8,963 nucleotides of DNA, taken from the NCBI GenBank assembly GCA_016219765.1, contig JACRKM010000049.1:1-8963 (forward strand), in the 5' to 3' direction. Position 1 is the first letter of the stretch. Each line of letters starts with the position of its first letter. This stretch comes from Candidatus Woesearchaeota archaeon. GTDB lineage: Archaea; Nanobdellota; Nanobdellia; Woesearchaeales; UBA11576. The notes below the pieces were generated by a model, which made no database searches, was not told the origin of the DNA, and worked only from the letters and a program-made list of their open reading frames with translations. This document shows, one piece after another, positions 8,037-8,963 of the stretch. Made by a program: the position numbers and the translations under genes.

Positions 8037-8047
8037 TTTAAATATTT
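8037..8047 (-). promoter_or_regulatory. TATA box of orc1/cdc6 (leaderless)
   Basis: On the - strand this reads AAATATTTAAA, a strong archaeal TATA box centred about 27 nt before the A of ATG 8015. That is the usual TATA-to-start distance, so transcription should begin at or within a base or two of the start codon. No good Shine-Dalgarno precedes the ATG, which agrees with a leaderless message. Confidence 0.7.
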
Positions 8048-8093
8048 TTTGAAACATGCTTTTTACTCACTTTACCATTTAAGCTAGTTTTAG

Positions 8094-8110
8094 CCTTTCG
8101 TTTCACTGGA
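8094..8110 (-). promoter_or_regulatory. ORB-like sequence, possible Orc1/Cdc6 binding site
   Basis: On the - strand this reads TCCAGTGAAACGAAAGG. It matches the archaeal origin recognition box core as I recall it (TCCANTGGAAACNAAG) if one G is deleted. It lies upstream of the orc1/cdc6 gene beside an A/T-rich stretch (8029-8092), the usual place for an archaeal origin. The long G-run that normally follows an ORB is reduced to GG. A weaker half-match, GGAAACAAA at 8188-8196, lies on the + strand in the opposite orientation. Only one good copy is visible, so the call is tentative. Confidence 0.4.
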
Positions 8111-8132
8111 CACTCGACATGCGCCAGCGTGA

Positions 8133-8142
8133 CATATTTAAG
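8133..8142 (+). promoter_or_regulatory. TATA box of the 99-aa gene (leaderless)
   Basis: CATATTTAAG is centred about 27 nt before ATG 8165, giving a predicted transcript that starts at the start codon. It faces the orc1 promoter across about 90 bp. An imperfect inverted repeat (TCACTGG 8103-8109, CCAGCGTGA 8124-8132) abuts it upstream, where a regulator or BRE contact would be expected. The core TATTTAAGTG recurs in the lipoprotein A promoter. Confidence 0.6.
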
Positions 8143-8164
8143 TGTCTCCGAGACAACATTATGC

Positions 8165-8464
8165 ATGGAAATCAGTACATTAATCACGGAAACAAAAAAG
8201 CCCCACAACGAAAAACTGCGTTCGTTGCGTCAGGGATCAATACTACGGCTCAAGTACCAGCACCAACAAAAAAGTGAGCCACACACAACGCACAAAAGCG
8301 CGATCGATTATTTTTTCAACCACATGAAGGAGCATATAGTAATGAATCGCGGGCTTTTGCAAAAACGTACTAACGGCCCAGCGTTTGCGCCAGAAGATCT
8401 GCGAAAACAAACCATCCAACAGCTCTATTTTCAACAGTTTAGGAAATTAACAGTTGGTGCCTGA
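8165..8464 (+). CDS. Hypothetical basic protein, 99 aa
   Basis: I do not recognise this protein. The start is set at ATG 8165 because a good TATA box lies 27 bp ahead; an upstream in-frame GTG at 8129 would sit before the TATA box and is rejected. The product is basic and rich in His, Gln and Lys (for example KYQHQQKSEPHTTHKS), with a probable amphipathic helical C-terminal half (residues 45-95, including AIDYFFNHMKEHIVMNRG and PEDLRKQTIQQLYFQQFRK). No signal peptide, membrane segment, Cys or known motif is seen. It diverges from orc1/cdc6, sharing the possible origin region, so a DNA-related role is conceivable but unsupported. The consistent frame and well-placed promoter argue that it is real; coding status remains moderately uncertain. 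Confidence 0.6.
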   Translation: MEISTLITETKKPHNEKLRSLRQGSILRLKYQHQQKSEPHTTHKSAIDYFFNHMKEHIVMNRGLLQKRTNGPAFAPEDLRKQTIQQLYFQQFRKLTVGA

Positions 8465-8474
8465 ACTTTAAATG
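8465..8474 (+). promoter_or_regulatory. Possible TATA box of the 59-aa gene
   Basis: CTTTAAATG-like sequence directly after the stop of the 99-aa gene. A start about 26 nt downstream would fall near 8495, giving a leader of about 60 nt that includes the strong ribosome site. The predicted start lies between the two TTAACACGCT repeats (8484-8493 and 8498-8507). Confidence 0.4.
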
Positions 8475-8483
8475 CACTTTGTA

Positions 8484-8507
8484 TTAACACGCTTCATTTA
8501 ACACGCT
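8484..8507 (+). repeat. Two direct copies of TTAACACGCT
   Basis: Identical 10-bp direct repeats at 8484-8493 and 8498-8507, 14 bp from start to start, in the 91-bp gap ahead of the 59-aa gene. They straddle the predicted transcription start, so they could be an operator for a repressor; a chance duplication in A/T-rich DNA is possible. Confidence 0.5.
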
Positions 8508-8542
8508 CCATAATTCGTAAAAACCAAACAACCAACAAAAAA

Positions 8543-8549
8543 GGAGGTG
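8543..8549 (+). promoter_or_regulatory. Near-perfect Shine-Dalgarno of the 59-aa gene
   Basis: GGAGGTG lies 6 nt ahead of ATG 8556 and matches the 16S 3' end almost fully. It decides the start: the GTG at 8547 is part of this site, not the start codon. It is the strongest ribosome site in the window, whereas the neighbouring 99-aa and orc1 genes appear leaderless. Confidence 0.85.
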
Positions 8550-8555
8550 GACACA

Positions 8556-8735
8556 ATGACCTTGTATTTCAAGAAAGCAAAGAATTTCGATCGACACAAG
8601 TTCTTTGAAGAGTTCGAATCAGATATTCGCACCGATCAAGACATCTATACGATTGTCGGGATCGACGATGATATCGATGAAGATGTAATCACGTCTCTGG
8701 AAGCTGGATTCGCACAAGGATACCTCTCTGCGTGA
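8556..8735 (+). CDS. Small acidic protein, 59 aa, unknown function
   Basis: I do not recognise this protein. It begins at ATG 8556 behind a near-perfect ribosome site and ends at TGA 8733-8735. The first part is basic and aromatic (MTLYFKKAKNFDRHKFFEEF), the middle acidic (DIRTDQDIY and then IVGIDDDIDEDV), and the end a short helix with AGFAQGYLSA. There is no signal peptide, membrane segment or Cys, so it should be a small soluble cytoplasmic protein. The acidic run could bind a metal or a basic partner, but it does not match an EF-hand spacing. The strong ribosome site suggests high translation. It is followed after 9 bp by the structured non-coding block. Confidence 0.75.
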   Translation: MTLYFKKAKNFDRHKFFEEFESDIRTDQDIYTIVGIDDDIDEDVITSLEAGFAQGYLSA

Positions 8736-8744
8736 CCGTATTGT

Positions 8745-8762
8745 ATAACGATTGTCAATTAT
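8745..8762 (+). repeat. 18-bp direct repeat, left copy
   Basis: ATAACGATTGTCAATTAT, which matches the copy at 8918-8935 at 17 of 18 positions. It begins 9 bp after the stop of the 59-aa gene. The two copies bracket the hairpin block exactly, like a target duplication or attachment pair. Confidence 0.7.
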
Positions 8763-8763
8763 G

Positions 8764-8791
8764 CACAAAAACTTCACCAGAGGTTTTTGTG
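8764..8791 (+). repeat. Hairpin with 12-bp stem and ACCA loop
   Basis: Bases 8764-8775 pair with 8780-8791 (CACAAAAACTTC against GAGGTTTTTGTG, one G-T wobble), leaving a four-base ACCA loop. It lies 28 bp after the stop of the 59-aa gene and could mark the 3' end of its mRNA. Part of the left arm (8767-8775) can pair instead with 8820-8828. Confidence 0.7.
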
Positions 8792-8792
8792 T

Positions 8793-8819
8793 CGGGTTTA
8801 AAACCCGGCCCTTTAGGGC
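8793..8819 (+). repeat. Two adjacent small hairpins
   Basis: CGGGTTTAAAACCCG (8793-8807) is an inverted repeat, followed without a gap by GCCC-TTTA-GGGC (8808-8819). Both tips contain TTTA. The flanks, AAAAACTTC (8767-8775) and GAAGTTTTT (8820-8828), are complementary and could enclose the two hairpins as a multi-branch junction. Confidence 0.65.
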
Positions 8820-8835
8820 GAAGTTTTTGGCATCC

Positions 8836-8915
8836 TAAAAATCCGCATATCAAAGCAGGCGTTCCGTCAAACTCCGCACTTTAGTGCGGAGTGGAACGCC
8901 TGCGGCGGATTTTTA
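8836..8915 (+). repeat. Long hairpin, three stacked stems totalling 31 bp
   Basis: Three nested stems: 8836-8846 with 8905-8915 (11 bp, A/T run then CCGC), 8855-8865 with 8893-8903 (11 bp, G/C-rich), and 8871-8879 with 8884-8892 (9 bp) closed by a TTTA loop (8880-8883). The left side carries bulges of 8 and 5 bases (8847-8854 and 8866-8870), while the right side has at most one. The stem ends in a T run on both strands, so it could terminate transcription from both sides. Such length and G/C content exceed an ordinary terminator, so a structured RNA or a mobile palindromic element is also possible. Confidence 0.8.
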
Positions 8916-8917
8916 TG

Positions 8918-8935
8918 ATAACGATTGTTAATTAT
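8918..8935 (+). repeat. 18-bp direct repeat, right copy
   Basis: ATAACGATTGTTAATTAT, the right copy of the repeat at 8745-8762 with one change (T for C). TAAC and GTTA arms make it partly palindromic. It overlaps the probable stop codon (8932-8934, - strand) of the gene entering from the right. Confidence 0.7.
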
Positions 8936-8963
8936 TTCTTGATTTTGATCTTTGCTGCCAACA
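8932..8963 (-). CDS. Possible C-terminal end of a leftward gene
   Basis: On the - strand the frame from the window edge reads LAAKIKIKK followed by TAA at 8934-8932, a plausible basic C-terminus. Only nine residues are visible, so no family can be named. If real, it is convergent with the 59-aa gene and the hairpin block lies between two gene ends. Confidence 0.3.
   Translation of the reverse strand, partial: LAAKIKIKK

Noticed and set aside
8736..8931. tRNA or C/D box RNA in the structured block
   Set aside because: No cloverleaf with a T-loop GTTC-type motif, and no paired C (RTGATGA) and D (CTGA) boxes were found.
8745..8935. CRISPR array or integron site suggested by the direct repeats
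   Set aside because: Only two repeat copies 173 bp apart, no regular spacers, and no cas or integrase gene in the window.

Overview
The window looks archaeal, most likely from an uncultivated DPANN-type lineage (Woesearchaeota-like); the phylum is an inference. The reasons are an Orc1/Cdc6 replication initiator with its winged-helix tail, A/T-rich TATA boxes of the archaeal TTTAAA type (two of them about 27 bp ahead of the start codon, implying leaderless mRNAs), frequent GTG starts, and several secreted lipoproteins with Cys-rich modules of a kind common in these archaea. No tRNA, rRNA, CRISPR array or transposase was seen.

Left part (1-3728, + strand): four genes read rightwards with short gaps. 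They are the C-terminal part of a secreted beta-sandwich (CARDB/S-layer-like) protein, a Cys-rich lipoprotein with an eight-cysteine-cluster-like C-terminus, serine--tRNA ligase (serS), and a small protein with two membrane segments and a C-terminal zinc ribbon. A hairpin at 3765-3799 separates them from the convergent block that follows.

Middle part (3817-8015, - strand): orc1/cdc6 is followed after 7 bp by a large lipoprotein (B, 546 aa) and then, after 76 bp containing its own TATA box, by a paralogous lipoprotein (A, 464 aa). A and B share a core of repeated beta modules carrying CPDC and CPEC motifs, plus a C-terminal six-Cys module. They differ in the stalk: B has a Cys-rich module and a linker dense in N-glycosylation sequons, while A has a Pro/Ala-rich stalk and no sequon anywhere.

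Right part (8016-8963): a 149-bp divergent intergenic region holds two opposing promoters and an ORB-like sequence, making it a candidate replication origin. Then come two small orphan genes on the + strand (99 and 59 aa), the second behind a near-perfect Shine-Dalgarno. After them lies a strongly structured non-coding block (8745-8935): several hairpins, three with a TTTA sequence at the tip, one of them built from three stems totalling 31 bp, bounded by 18-bp direct repeats. A gene entering from the right on the - strand probably ends at 8932. This block and the paralogous lipoprotein pair are the least explained parts of the window.
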